20,718 nucleotides of DNA, taken from positions 1 to 20,718 of the forward strand of contig JABDLH010000221.1 of the NCBI GenBank assembly GCA_013003145.1, given 5' to 3'. Below the pieces are notes generated by a model. The model was not told the origin of the DNA and did not search any database. It saw nothing but the letters and a program-made list of their open reading frames with translations. The first letter of the stretch is position 1; each line of letters starts with the position of its first letter. This DNA is from Flavobacteriaceae bacterium. Its GTDB lineage: Bacteria; Bacteroidota; Bacteroidia; Flavobacteriales; Flavobacteriaceae. Position numbers and translations under genes: made by a program. Shown one piece after another: positions 1 to 8,051 of this stretch.

Positions 1-1
1 G

Positions 2-160
2 ACCAGGACCACTAAAAATCGACTCTTAGACATGGGTTTTGATTTTCAGTATATCACTAACCTTTACACTACTAAAAAAGGTGCTATCTATTACTTCGTC
101 TACGATCTTGGTTATTTACCTCTAGACAATGACATTTTCATGATCGTTAAAAGGGAATAA
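2..160 (+). CDS. C-terminal end of an unidentified protein (partial)
   Basis: An open frame enters from the left edge and ends at TAA 158-160, giving 52 residues. The peptide contains the stretches LLDMGFDFQYITNLY and YYFVYDLGYLPLDND and ends in IVKRE. Its aromatic-rich, even composition looks like a real small globular domain, and a strong hairpin follows the stop. I do not recognise the family. The gene start lies outside the window, so neither length nor domain architecture can be judged. Confidence 0.6.
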   Translation, partial: TRTTKNRLLDMGFDFQYITNLYTTKKGAIYYFVYDLGYLPLDNDIFMIVKRE

Positions 161-186
161 TCGCTTGTGAATCCTACAAAAAATAA

Positions 187-208
187 AACCCGGCATTGGG
201 GCCGGGTT
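187..208. terminator. Bidirectional hairpin terminator
   Basis: An 8-bp perfect stem, AACCCGGC (187-194) with GCCGGGTT (201-208), closes a 6-nt loop. It has an A-rich left flank and sits between the converging partial gene and the CBS gene. Read on the minus strand it is followed by a T-rich tract, TTTTATTT, so it can serve both genes. Confidence 0.7.
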
Positions 209-230
209 ATATTCAATAGATAGGTTTATG

Positions 231-701
231 CTATTTCCAATTGTGTGAATTCAACTTTAATGCGGCGATCACTATATCTTTCCTGCTTATTTGCCCTACG
301 AGTAGTCCTTCACGCATCACCGGCAACCTGCGCCTGTTGTTTTTATGAAATACCCCCGCAGCATCAAATATGCTGATATCGTGTTCAATGGTCTCTACAT
401 TCTCAGTCATAAATCGCTCCACATTCTTATCCAGGATCGGTTGATTAAAATACCGGCTTTCGGATATCTGCTTCATACAATCGGCTTCAGAAATGATCCC
501 CACAAGGAAACCATTATCATCGAGAACAGGACCCCCGGAAATATGATGTTTTGCGAAGAGTTCCATAACCTCTAGAATAGACTGATCCGGGCTGAAAGTA
601 ACCAGTTTTGTAGTCATATAGTCAGCTACCAATATGGGGGCGTCATATTCTTTTTTCGTGTCTGCCTTGGCCCTACGGCCCTGAAAACTTTTGATTCCCA
701 T
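231..701 (-). CDS. CBS-domain pair protein
   Basis: 156 aa, with no signal peptide or membrane segment. After a basic N-terminus of about 23 residues come two CBS motifs: roughly residues 25-80 (VADYMTTKLVTFSPDQS ... GGPVLDDNGFLVGIISEAD) and 95-150 (FMTENVETIEHDISIFDAA ... RRLPVMREGLLVGQISRKD). Tandem CBS motifs form a Bateman module that usually binds adenine nucleotides and regulates a partner protein. Here the module is nearly the entire protein, so it probably acts as a stand-alone cytoplasmic sensor. The target is unknown and no channel, kinase or IMPDH gene lies beside it. It faces away from the M28 peptidase gene across about 120 bp. Confidence 0.85.
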   Translation of the reverse strand: MGIKSFQGRRAKADTKKEYDAPILVADYMTTKLVTFSPDQSILEVMELFAKHHISGGPVLDDNGFLVGIISEADCMKQISESRYFNQPILDKNVERFMTENVETIEHDISIFDAAGVFHKNNRRRLPVMREGLLVGQISRKDIVIAALKLNSHNWK

Positions 702-824
702 AGTTGTCTGTTTGAAATTCAGTTAATTTTAAATATAGACAAATTCTGCGGATAATTTAAATAAAGTCGCCAAACAGCTAAAGACTATCATAATTTTATA
801 CATTTATCGAATAATTTGACAAGG

Positions 825-3104
825 ATGAAGCGATATATCCCATTGCTCAGTCTCCTCCTGCTCTTACTGGCTTTCCTTACCGTGTTCAGCACCCGAATGC
901 CTTCGGACACCTATGGAAATCAGGATGGGGAGACCGGGTTTTCCACGGAACGTGCATTGAAGCACGTCAAGGCCATGAGTACAGCACCCCATGCCGTAGG
1001 ATTCCCTGCGCACAAAGAAGTCCGTAACTACCTTGAACAGCAATTACAATCCCTTGGGTTACAACCGGTAATACAACAGGGTTATACTGCCGGAGACTGG
1101 GGAAACTTAAGCAGGGCAACCAATATTATCGCAAGACTTAATGGTTCCGGGGACGGGAAGGCCCTCTTGCTACTATCTCATTATGACAGCAACCCTCACT
1201 CTTCTTTTGGCGCCAGCGATGCCGCAAGTGGCGTGGCCGCTATCCTGGAGACCATGAGGGCGTTTCTCGCTTCAGGAACCACCCCTGTAAACGATATCAT
1301 TGTTCTCTTCACAGACGCTGAAGAACTTGGACTGAACGGCGCCGATATATTTGTCAACCAACATCCGTGGGCAAAAGATGTAGGCCTCGTACTTAATTTT
1401 GAGGCCAGGGGTAGCGGGGGGCCTTCCTATATGTTCCTGGAAACCAATGGAGGTAACCAGGCCTTGATACAGGAATTTATGAAGGCGGGGGTCGAGTTTC
1501 CTGCTGCGAATTCCCTGGCTTACAGTGTATATAAATTATTGCCTAATGACACGGACCTGACCGTATTCAGGGAAGATGGGAATATTCAGGGCTTTAATTT
1601 TGCTTTTATAGACGATCATTATGACTATCACACCGCACTGGATCGCTATGATCGCTTAGACCCTTCTTCGCTTGCACACCAAGGCAGTTATCTTTTCCCT
1701 TTGCTTCAACATATGAGCCAGGTCGATCTCTCCACCCTAAGCAGAGATTCGGATATGGTGTACGCGAATATTCCATTCTTTGGGTTGATCACTTATCCCT
1801 ATTCCTGGATCTGGCCGATGTTCTTCCTTGCTGTAATAACCTACATTGTATTGCTCACTTTTGGACGTAAAAAACAGCTGCTTTCCTGGAGAGGGATGGC
1901 AAAAGGATTTATTCCGGCATTACTGAGCCTCCTGGTTAACCTGCTTATCGGTTATTTCAGTTGGACGGTCATCCTATGGCTATACCCGGAATACCGAGAC
2001 ATATTACAGGGGTTTCCCTATAACGGTTATTGGTATATAGGAGCAATGGCAGCCCTGGCAGCAGCCCTGAGTTTTATTATCTATAGCAAATTTGACTCCA
2101 TCAGCATCGCTGATAAACTACCCTCCGTTATCCTGATCTGGCTGCTATTATGCGGAGCCTTATCCTATTTTCTTGCGGGTGCGGCATTTTTTATTTTGCC
2201 GGTCTTTGCGCTTTTGGCAGCATTCTTTATTATCCTCCATCCCAAAGAAACCGACCCTATTGTCCTCGCCCTGCTGTGCGTTCCGGCAATCTGGATCGTA
2301 GCACCTTTTATCGAAGCCCTTCCTGTCGGGCTCGGATTAAAGTTGTTGGTCACCACAACCCTCTTTGTATCCCTATTGTTCTATCTTTTGTTACCACTAC
2401 TTGATTCCCTTAAGCTACATCGGAATTTAGCTTTGCTCGGTTTTATCCTGTTCTTGGGAATGATGATTGCTGCGCATTTCAGGTCCGGGTTTTCAGAAGA
2501 ACAACCGCATCCAAGCAGCTTGGTATATTTATTGAATGCAGATACTGAGGAAGCCTATTGGGCTTCCTACAACCACCAATTAAGCTCCTGGAATACGTCA
2601 TACTACTCCCAGACCCAGGTAGATGATGCGACAGGAGTTCCGATCTTCCCCAGTAAATACCAATCCGGTTTTACCAAGGTCGCTGCAGCACCGGTAAAAA
2701 GCCTTGGCGTACCCCTGGTAGAAAAACTTATGGATACCCTGCAAAATGGCCAGCGAATACTCAAAATACTATACCGCCCGCAAAGAGCCGTAAACAGGCT
2801 GGATATCTATACCAACCCGGTACAACTGAACCGGGTTAAGGTCAATGGAGTCTTCCTGGAGGAGGATTATCTCGGCAGGCGGGGAAGCCGTCTTTTAACC
2901 CACTACATCAGTGAGAATGATGTAACCCAGCTAGAGATCGAGCTACCTGTAAATGCAGTACTGGAGCTTTCTTTCTTTGAATCGGCTAACAACCTGTTAT
3001 CACACCCGGAATTCTCTGTACCTTCCAGGCCGAAAAAAGAGATTCCCATGCCATTTGTATTGAATGATGCCACGGTGATCATGAAAAAAGTGTTGTATGA
3101 GTAA
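825..3104 (+). CDS. Membrane-anchored M28 family zinc peptidase
   Basis: About 759 aa from ATG 825. An in-frame TTG at 816 is possible, but MKRYIPLLSLLLLLLAFL is the more natural start. The hydrophobic N-terminus is followed by an M28 catalytic domain outside the cytoplasmic membrane. The co-catalytic zinc site is intact: H119-x-D121 in SHYD, D132 in ASDAASG, the E166-E167 pair in DAEELG, E193 in NFEARG and H269 in YHTALD. About eight membrane segments follow (residues about 325-555), and a soluble tail of about 200 residues ends the protein. This matches the Fxna/ER-aminopeptidase-like branch of M28, which cleaves N-terminal residues from peptides. It overlaps the next gene by 8 nt, suggesting coupled translation. 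Confidence 0.88.
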   Translation: MKRYIPLLSLLLLLLAFLTVFSTRMPSDTYGNQDGETGFSTERALKHVKAMSTAPHAVGFPAHKEVRNYLEQQLQSLGLQPVIQQGYTAGDWGNLSRATNIIARLNGSGDGKALLLLSHYDSNPHSSFGASDAASGVAAILETMRAFLASGTTPVNDIIVLFTDAEELGLNGADIFVNQHPWAKDVGLVLNFEARGSGGPSYMFLETNGGNQALIQEFMKAGVEFPAANSLAYSVYKLLPNDTDLTVFREDGNIQGFNFAFIDDHYDYHTALDRYDRLDPSSLAHQGSYLFPLLQHMSQVDLSTLSRDSDMVYANIPFFGLITYPYSWIWPMFFLAVITYIVLLTFGRKKQLLSWRGMAKGFIPALLSLLVNLLIGYFSWTVILWLYPEYRDILQGFPYNGYWYIGAMAALAAALSFIIYSKFDSISIADKLPSVILIWLLLCGALSYFLAGAAFFILPVFALLAAFFIILHPKETDPIVLALLCVPAIWIVAPFIEALPVGLGLKLLVTTTLFVSLLFYLLLPLLDSLKLHRNLALLGFILFLGMMIAAHFRSGFSEEQPHPSSLVYLLNADTEEAYWASYNHQLSSWNTSYYSQTQVDDATGVPIFPSKYQSGFTKVAAAPVKSLGVPLVEKLMDTLQNGQRILKILYRPQRAVNRLDIYTNPVQLNRVKVNGVFLEEDYLGRRGSRLLTHYISENDVTQLEIELPVNAVLELSFFESANNLLSHPEFSVPSRPKKEIPMPFVLNDATVIMKKVLYE

Positions 3105-3906
3105 CACCATCGCCATTATGGGTTGTGGATGGTTAGGTTTTCCATTGGCCGAAGCCTTGCTGAAAGACGGATGGACCGTCCATGGGAGTACCACTTCTGA
3201 AGATAAAATGCAGTCGCTCAAAGAAGCAGGGATCACACCCTTCTTGCTTCAATTAAATCCTGACCAGATCAAAGGGAATATAGTGGAATTCCTGCAAGGC
3301 CCAGAGGTACTCCTAATCAATGTTCCTCCCAGGCTCCGGGCGGAGGATAGTGAAAGCTATATTGAGAAGATAAAGGTGCTTCATAGCGAGGTAAAAAAGT
3401 CAGGGGTTAAAAAGATCATCTTTGTCAGTAGCACTTCGGTATATGGAGATCAAAGTGGTGTATTGGATGAAAGAAGTAATGCAATGCCGAATACAGAATC
3501 CGGGAGACATTTGCTGGCCTCAGAACAACTCTTTTCGCAAGATCCCGGTTTACATACAACAGTGATCCGTTTTGGCGGTCTGATCGGTGGCGACAGGCAC
3601 CCCGTTTCGCATTTATCCGGTAAAACCGATCTCCGGAATGGACAGCACCCCGTGAACCTTATTCACCAGACTGATGCTATTTCCCTGGTACGAATCATTA
3701 TTGAAAAGGAATACTGGAATGCCATCGTCAACGGTGTAGCTCCGGAACATCCTGAAAAGCAGGATTATTACCGGTCTGAAGCCTTGAAACGCGGGCTTAC
3801 ACCCCCTGATTACCAGCAATCTGCAGGAGCAAATGAGGGCAAATTAGTTGATTGTAAGTATTTTCCTTATAAAACGTCCGTATTTTTGACATCAATTTTT
3901 AGTTAG
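3097..3906 (+). CDS. SDR-superfamily NAD(P)-binding protein, YeeZ-like
   Basis: 269 aa. The N-terminus carries a Rossmann dinucleotide-binding motif, IAIMGCGWLGFPLA (about residues 5-18). Later comes the epimerase-type strand IIFVSSTSVYGDQSG. The atypical GxGWLG glycine motif, rather than GxxGxxG, places it with YeeZ-like extended or atypical SDRs whose substrate is not established. Its ATG lies inside the end of the M28 gene (overlap ATGAGTAA), so the two are translationally coupled. The last about 15 residues (KYFPYKTSVFLTSIFS) are more hydrophobic than I would expect for this family. A shifted C-terminus is possible but cannot be shown here. Confidence 0.75.
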   Translation: MSNTIAIMGCGWLGFPLAEALLKDGWTVHGSTTSEDKMQSLKEAGITPFLLQLNPDQIKGNIVEFLQGPEVLLINVPPRLRAEDSESYIEKIKVLHSEVKKSGVKKIIFVSSTSVYGDQSGVLDERSNAMPNTESGRHLLASEQLFSQDPGLHTTVIRFGGLIGGDRHPVSHLSGKTDLRNGQHPVNLIHQTDAISLVRIIIEKEYWNAIVNGVAPEHPEKQDYYRSEALKRGLTPPDYQQSAGANEGKLVDCKYFPYKTSVFLTSIFS

Positions 3907-4030
3907 TTCACAACACATTTCTGCACTTTCACAACAAAACTTTACGCAAAATCTTAAATAAGGCCCCATTTTACGGGCATCACGCTAATTCTTCCGTAAT
4001 TTTAAGTGAATCACAAATTCTACTAATATC

Positions 4031-4405
4031 ATGGAAAGATTAAATATAAAAGGGAAAATACTTACAGAAATTAAAGCGATAATTGATCGCAGTTGTCAAG
4101 GAGGGTATAAAACAGACAGGGACAGGGAACTGCACCAGGTACTTATTAAGAAGCATTATAATGCTACTGATGTAAAAATCGATTACCATCGGAAGAGAGT
4201 ATCCATGGATATCGTCATGGACGATGCCAAGTACGACCCTAAGAAGGTAAATGTAAAATTGCCCCTCCTACATGCAAACCTTCTATTCCAGAACCTTCGG
4301 GAGTTTTTAAATTCATGTCTTGAGGGCGATAGAAACAGTCTCTCATTCTACGCCTGGCTCTTACGAGCGTATTCCAGTAAGGATATGCCGCTTACCACGG
4401 TCTGA
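4031..4405 (+). CDS. Conserved-looking hypothetical protein, 124 aa
   Basis: A charged, soluble protein with no signal peptide, cysteine motif or membrane segment. Notable stretches are IIDRSCQGGYKTDRDRELHQ and KRVSMDIVMDDAKYDPKKV, followed by a leucine-rich C-terminal half with LPLLHANLLFQNLREFLNSC. I do not recognise a family. Coding is credible because the frame is full length, codon use resembles the neighbours, and an intrinsic terminator follows the stop within 25 nt. A 124-bp AT-rich gap separates it from the SDR gene, so it is probably a single-gene unit. No clear Shine-Dalgarno sequence precedes the ATG. Confidence 0.7.
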   Translation: MERLNIKGKILTEIKAIIDRSCQGGYKTDRDRELHQVLIKKHYNATDVKIDYHRKRVSMDIVMDDAKYDPKKVNVKLPLLHANLLFQNLREFLNSCLEGDRNSLSFYAWLLRAYSSKDMPLTTV

Positions 4406-4428
4406 GGAATAATGTCACCACAAAAATT

Positions 4429-4457
4429 AAAAGGATACCATGCGGGTATCCTTTTTT
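4429..4457 (+). terminator. Rho-independent terminator
   Basis: An 11-bp perfect stem, AAAAGGATACC (4429-4439) with GGTATCCTTTT (4445-4455), closes a 5-nt loop and ends in a T6 run at 4452-4457. It lies 24 nt after the stop of the 124-aa gene. Confidence 0.9.
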
Positions 4458-4484
4458 ATTTGACCCCTAACGATTTAAGGCGAT

Positions 4485-4520
4485 TTTGGGGCAGACTTAT
4501 TAAAAAAAATAATAGTTTTG
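4485..4520 (+). promoter_or_regulatory. Candidate Bacteroidetes-type promoter of the TPR gene
   Basis: TAGTTTTG at 4513-4520 matches the TAnnTTTG -7 element of the Bacteroidetes primary sigma factor. A TTTG at 4485-4488 could be the -33 element, but the 24-bp spacer is longer than usual. The -7 element ends 19 nt before the ATG of the TPR gene, implying a short leader. Confidence 0.45.
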
Positions 4521-4539
4521 GCGCACAAAATTCAGGTAA

Positions 4540-5238
4540 ATGAAAAGGATACTATTCGGATTAATGCTGGCTATAAGCCTTGGTACGTATGCCCAAAGCA
4601 CTACAGATCTTCAAAATCACTACGAGGCGTTTTATAACGAAATGAAGTTGCAGGGGGATATCAATGGCGTTATAAACGCATTAACCCACTTGAATATTCT
4701 CGCGCCAAGCCAGGAGCGCCGGGATACCTTGGCCTATGTGTATGCCAACAACAATCAGCATATGCAAGCCCTGAATACTATCGGGATAGAGACCGATGAA
4801 AATGACTCAGACCTAGCCGTGCAGGTCAAAGCAATTTCGCTCAAGGCGCTGAACCAACCCAAGCGTGCCCTGGAGCAATACAGGATACTCTACAAAAGGG
4901 AAGCAGATCCCTACCTGGCTTACGAGATCGCCGACTTAAGGATACAGACCGGAGGAGATGGCGAGGCATTGGAATACATCACTTATGGTATCGATAATGC
5001 AACTGATGATATGATGTACGCTTTCTACGAACGCCAGCAACCATACCAGGTACCACTGAAAGCAGCATTCCTTCATTTAAAGGGGCTGGTACAGTATAAC
5101 ATGAATAAGAATAACATTGACAAGGCTATTGCCCTTATGGATGAAGCTTTGGCTATTGACCCCAACTTTAACCTGGCAAGCCTGAGCAAGCAGGCCTTAC
5201 TGTCCAGGAAAGAAAAAGCGGAGAATCCCGAGGAGTAA
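4540..5238 (+). CDS. Exported tetratricopeptide-repeat protein
   Basis: 232 aa with a Sec-type signal peptide, MKRILFGLMLAISLGTYAQS, cleaved near residue 19, so probably periplasmic. The mature part is helical with TPR-like periodicity: an early pair around DTLAYVYANNNQHMQALNTI, a middle one around QPKRALEQYRILYKREADPYLAYEIADL, and a last one at KAIALMDEALAIDPNFNLAS. TPR folds are protein-interaction scaffolds and no catalytic motif is seen, so a specific role cannot be assigned. The gene has its own candidate promoter and ends 9 nt from the stop of the convergent NTF2-like gene. Confidence 0.8.
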   Translation: MKRILFGLMLAISLGTYAQSTTDLQNHYEAFYNEMKLQGDINGVINALTHLNILAPSQERRDTLAYVYANNNQHMQALNTIGIETDENDSDLAVQVKAISLKALNQPKRALEQYRILYKREADPYLAYEIADLRIQTGGDGEALEYITYGIDNATDDMMYAFYERQQPYQVPLKAAFLHLKGLVQYNMNKNNIDKAIALMDEALAIDPNFNLASLSKQALLSRKEKAENPEE

Positions 5239-5247
5239 TTAATCGGT

Positions 5248-5745
5248 TCACGGCTTGCGCAACTTCTCGGTCAGCAGGCTATCCTTTTCTTTTTTCAGCA
5301 GGATAAGTTCATCCACAACTTCATTCGGAACCGCAATAGAGAGGACATAATGTGCAATTTTCCACTGCCCATCCTCGTGTTTCAGTACCCCTGAGCCACG
5401 GCATAATTTCATCTGGGTGTCCAGCAATTCATCAAACCAGGCGATTTTTCCATCCGGTCCCAGGTAAATATTCCGTTCAAGGGATGTGAAACTCCAGGCT
5501 TTACCCCTGTCAAAATAAGGTTTTGAGAACTCCTTAAATGCCTGATTCCCCCAGAGCTCTGTCGCATCAGTCCCGATAAACACCGCATCATCGGTCATCA
5601 GATCAAAATATCCTTCAAAATCGGCAGTGGCTGCAGCCTGGTGCCATCGGTCCAGTATTTTCCCAATAGCTTCTTCAGGATTCATTTGACCAAATGCCTG
5701 CCCACAGGCGAAAATCATGGCGAGTATTATGACAATTCTATTCAT
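5248..5745 (-). CDS. Exported NTF2/SnoaL-like protein
   Basis: 165 aa. The signal peptide MNRIVIILAMIFACGQAFGQ is followed by a compact cone-fold domain with the usual landmarks of the nuclear-transport-factor-2-like superfamily. These are a first helix ending DRWHQAAATADFEGYFDLM, the strand DDAVFIGTDATELWGNQAFKEF, and a C-terminal sheet ending EDGQWKIAHYVLS. Such domains serve as small enzymes or binding pockets, and the sequence does not show which applies. The ATG overlaps the end of the upstream lipoprotein gene by 8 nt (5738-5745), so both are probably made from one transcript and may act together in the periplasm. Confidence 0.8.
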   Translation of the reverse strand: MNRIVIILAMIFACGQAFGQMNPEEAIGKILDRWHQAAATADFEGYFDLMTDDAVFIGTDATELWGNQAFKEFSKPYFDRGKAWSFTSLERNIYLGPDGKIAWFDELLDTQMKLCRGSGVLKHEDGQWKIAHYVLSIAVPNEVVDELILLKKEKDSLLTEKLRKP

Positions 5746-6232
5746 CTAAGATCAGTTCGTTTTCTAGTTTGTTATTTACAATCACATCAAATTGTTTACG
5801 CATGGCGTTATAGGAATTCAGCATATCCCTGGTAGGTTCCACCAGGTCTTGCCGGTAGATCAGGGCTGCCTTCACCTTCAATATATAGGTCTTAAGTACT
5901 TTTTGCCTGCTTTTTATTTTAGGAGTATCAAATTGTGTGGGATAAGTAGAAGTTTCAAGGGCTTTTTGTTTTTCAATAAGCTCATCAACGGTCAAAACCA
6001 GGTCTTCCCTGTTCTCGGTCTGGTACACACGCTTAAAGGCCGACTCCATTTCCTGGTACTCCGGCCAGGTTTGTAAAATATCTTCCACCTCCCGGTTTAC
6101 CGTGTCAATACGGGGCAGGGAATCAGTGGGAAATGAAGTGAGTTCCTCTCTTTGCGGGAGGGTGGTTTCTTCCCCTTCTTTACAGCTTAACAGCGAGAGA
6201 AGACACAAGCAGATCAGTAATATCTTTGGCAT
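5738..6232 (-). CDS. Small lipoprotein of unknown function
   Basis: 164 aa from ATG at 6232. An in-frame TTG at 6247 would add five residues ahead of the signal and is less likely. MPKILLICLCLLSLLSC is a lipoprotein signal with cysteine 17 as the lipid-modified residue, so the protein should be tethered to a membrane. The mature part is a Ser/Thr/Glu-rich linker followed by long amphipathic helices rich in Glu and Lys (EYQEMESAFKRVYQTENRE, VDELIEKQKALE), probably a helical bundle. No family is recognised. It is the first gene of a two-gene unit with the NTF2-like protein and is divergent from tdh. Confidence 0.75.
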   Translation of the reverse strand: MPKILLICLCLLSLLSCKEGEETTLPQREELTSFPTDSLPRIDTVNREVEDILQTWPEYQEMESAFKRVYQTENREDLVLTVDELIEKQKALETSTYPTQFDTPKIKSRQKVLKTYILKVKAALIYRQDLVEPTRDMLNSYNAMRKQFDVIVNNKLENELILDE

Positions 6233-6261
6233 GGAACGAAGGTACAAATTTTAATAAAGGC

Positions 6262-6269
6262 TATCTTTG
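6262..6269 (+). promoter_or_regulatory. Candidate -7 promoter element for tdh
   Basis: TATCTTTG matches the TAnnTTTG consensus exactly and ends 21 nt before ATG 6291. No TTTG is visible at the usual -33 distance, so only the -7 half is supported. Confidence 0.45.
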
Positions 6270-6290
6270 GGCTCTATTAATAATTACAAT

Positions 6291-7229
6291 ATGCATAAAT
6301 CTATACTCATCTTAGGTGCCTGCGGACAGATCGGCACAGAACTCACCCTGGCTCTTCGTGAGCGATATGGAAACGAACAGGTCATTGCCAGTGATATACG
6401 TGAAGGCAGTGGACAATTGATGGATTCCGGACCATTTGAAATGCTGGATGCCACCAACTATGGAGCTCTTGAAGATATAGTTATGCATTACGAAATTGAC
6501 GAGGTTTACCTGATGGCTGCGATGCTTAGTGCTACTGCGGAAAAATTTCCGATGAGAGCCTGGAACCTGAATATGAACTCGTTATTCAATGTCCTGAACC
6601 TGGCCAAGGATAAGAAGATCAGTAAGGTTTTCTGGCCTTCCAGTATTGCAGTTTTTGGCCCCAACACCCCTAAAGAAAACACCCCTCAACACACTATCAT
6701 GGAACCCAGCACCGTATATGGTGTCAGCAAGCAATCCGGGGAGCGCTGGTGTGATTATTATCATAAGAAATTCGGCGTCGATGTAAGAAGCGTCAGGTAT
6801 CCCGGGCTCATTAGCTGGAAAACGGCTCCCGGTGGGGGTACAACGGATTTTGCCGTAGACATTTATATGCAGGCCATAAAGGATGGTGCTTATACTTGCT
6901 TCGTATCAGAAGACACCCGTCTTCCGATGATGTATATGGACGACGCTATCCGTGCAACCCTGGCTATCATGGATTCCGAACCGGAAAAAATCAAAGTGAG
7001 ATCGTCCTATAACCTGGCAGCCATGAGTTTCAGCCCTGCAGATATGGCGGTTAGTATCCAAAAGCATATCCCCGACTTTACTATTGACTACGAACCGGAT
7101 TTCAGGCAAGCCATAGCGGACTCCTGGCCGAGCAGTATTGATGATAGTAATGCACAGCAAGACTGGGGCTGGTCTCCGGAATTTGACCTGGAGAAGACCA
7201 CCCTGGAAATGCTTTCCAACCTGAAATAG
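6291..7229 (+). CDS. tdh: L-threonine 3-dehydrogenase, short-chain (epimerase-like) type
   Basis: 312 aa from ATG 6291. A TTG at 6267 is in frame, but it overlaps the promoter element. The enzyme oxidises L-threonine to 2-amino-3-ketobutyrate with NAD+, the first step of the threonine-to-glycine route, in the cytoplasm. Visible features are the Rossmann motif G9-x-x-G12-x-x-G15, the catalytic serine region WPSS (S117/S118), and the YxxxK pair Y143/K147 in VYGVSK. PSTVYGVSKQSGE and YPGLISW are typical of the UDP-galactose-epimerase-like threonine dehydrogenases described from flavobacteria. The 2-amino-3-ketobutyrate ligase gene that would complete the pathway is not in the window. It ends 2 nt from the convergent VOC gene. 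Confidence 0.92.
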   Translation: MHKSILILGACGQIGTELTLALRERYGNEQVIASDIREGSGQLMDSGPFEMLDATNYGALEDIVMHYEIDEVYLMAAMLSATAEKFPMRAWNLNMNSLFNVLNLAKDKKISKVFWPSSIAVFGPNTPKENTPQHTIMEPSTVYGVSKQSGERWCDYYHKKFGVDVRSVRYPGLISWKTAPGGGTTDFAVDIYMQAIKDGAYTCFVSEDTRLPMMYMDDAIRATLAIMDSEPEKIKVRSSYNLAAMSFSPADMAVSIQKHIPDFTIDYEPDFRQAIADSWPSSIDDSNAQQDWGWSPEFDLEKTTLEMLSNLK

Positions 7230-7231
7230 AC

Positions 7232-7648
7232 TTACTGGGCGAAGATATCAGCAAATTTTTTGAAGCACTTAAATTCTACTTTGTACCCGTTAGGATCGGC
7301 GATAAAGAAAGATCGGTGTTCACCTTTTTTATTTGAAAGGAAATTTGTTTCTGAGCTGATCTCTTCTGCGCTTAATTCCAGTTTCCTGTAAAGGGAGTTC
7401 CAGGTAGAGGAATCCACCACTACCCCGAAATGGAACGCAGGCAGTACCGAATCTTCGAATTTATAAGACTTATATGAGAAATTAAAGTCTCCGCTCTTGG
7501 TAAAGGTAATCTGGTTCCCAAAGAGGTCTATATCTAACCATGTAGTGGTATTGCGACCCTGCCGGGCTCCAAGGGTTTGGACATAGAAGTCCCTTGTCTT
7601 ACTAATACTATGACAGGGGAGGGAAAGATGGAAAGGAAAGTTTTTCAT
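7232..7648 (-). CDS. VOC-superfamily (glyoxalase/bleomycin-resistance-like) protein
   Basis: 138 aa from ATG 7648; a GTG one codon earlier is also possible. Two beta-alpha-beta-beta-beta modules are visible: FHLSLPCHSISKTRDFYVQTLGA at the start, and FHFGVVVDSSTWNSLYRKLE leading to SFFIADPNGYKVEFKCF. The first-module His, the His of FHFG and the Glu of KVEFK sit where metal ligands occur in this superfamily. VOC proteins include glyoxalases, dioxygenases and fosfomycin- or bleomycin-resistance proteins, and the substrate cannot be read from the sequence. No signal peptide is present, so it is cytoplasmic. Confidence 0.8.
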   Translation of the reverse strand: MKNFPFHLSLPCHSISKTRDFYVQTLGARQGRNTTTWLDIDLFGNQITFTKSGDFNFSYKSYKFEDSVLPAFHFGVVVDSSTWNSLYRKLELSAEEISSETNFLSNKKGEHRSFFIADPNGYKVEFKCFKKFADIFAQ

Positions 7649-7669
7649 CACTGCTTAATTTAAATTATC

Positions 7670-7721
7670 CTTCCCGGGAAGAGCAGAACCGGAATCTCTC
7701 AGAGAGTTCCGGTGCGCTGCT
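7670..7721. repeat. Adjacent palindrome and long hairpin in an intergenic gap
   Basis: A perfect 12-bp palindrome, CTTCCCGGGAAG (7670-7681), is followed at once by a larger hairpin. The hairpin has outer arms AGCAG (7682-7686) and CTGCT (7717-7721), and inner arms ACCGGAA (7688-7694) and TTCCGGT (7707-7713), with further CTC/GAG pairing towards the loop. It lies downstream of the polyamine operon and could end its transcript, but no strong T run follows on either strand. Confidence 0.55.
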
Positions 7722-7740
7722 TTATTCTCCTGGAAAATAT

Positions 7741-8049
7741 TTATGTGTCGTCCGAATCCTCGTCCTGGACTTCGAAGTCCGGGATTGCTTCCGGATCATC
7801 TTCATCGTAATCCTCGTAATCCTCCTCGTCATAATTGGCCATGGTGATCTCCAGCTTCTGACTGATTTTCACCAGGTACTTGGTGTCTTCGGTCAGGACT
7901 TCTACAGCCTGTATGCGTTCACCCTGGGCATTCTTAAAAGTTATGATATTGCGGTCGTCATATCCGTCCGGATATCGCTCTACCAGTAGTTTTAATACCT
8001 CGGGGGTAAGTTTCTTAAAATCTACAATTACTCTTTTTAAATTGTCCAT
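7741..8049 (-). CDS. Small acidic protein at the end of the polyamine operon
   Basis: 102 aa. Residues 1-70 form a mixed, ordinary domain (MDNLKRVIVDFKKLTPEVLK ... EDTKYLVKISQKLEITM). The last about 30 residues are almost entirely Asp, Glu and Tyr (NYDEEDYEDYDEDDPEAIPD), a disordered acidic tail. No enzyme motif is present. The ATG lies 2 nt from the stop of the DHS-like gene, so the two are co-transcribed and probably coupled. A polyanionic tail beside genes making polycations suggests polyamine binding or regulation, but that is inference. I do not recognise a named family. Confidence 0.75.
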   Translation of the reverse strand: MDNLKRVIVDFKKLTPEVLKLLVERYPDGYDDRNIITFKNAQGERIQAVEVLTEDTKYLVKISQKLEITMANYDEEDYEDYDEDDPEAIPDFEVQDEDSDDT

Positions 8050-8051
8050 AG

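Noticed and set aside
816..824. TTG start for the M28 peptidase
   Set aside because: The ATG at 825 begins a normal signal segment; the TTG adds only three residues and has no support.
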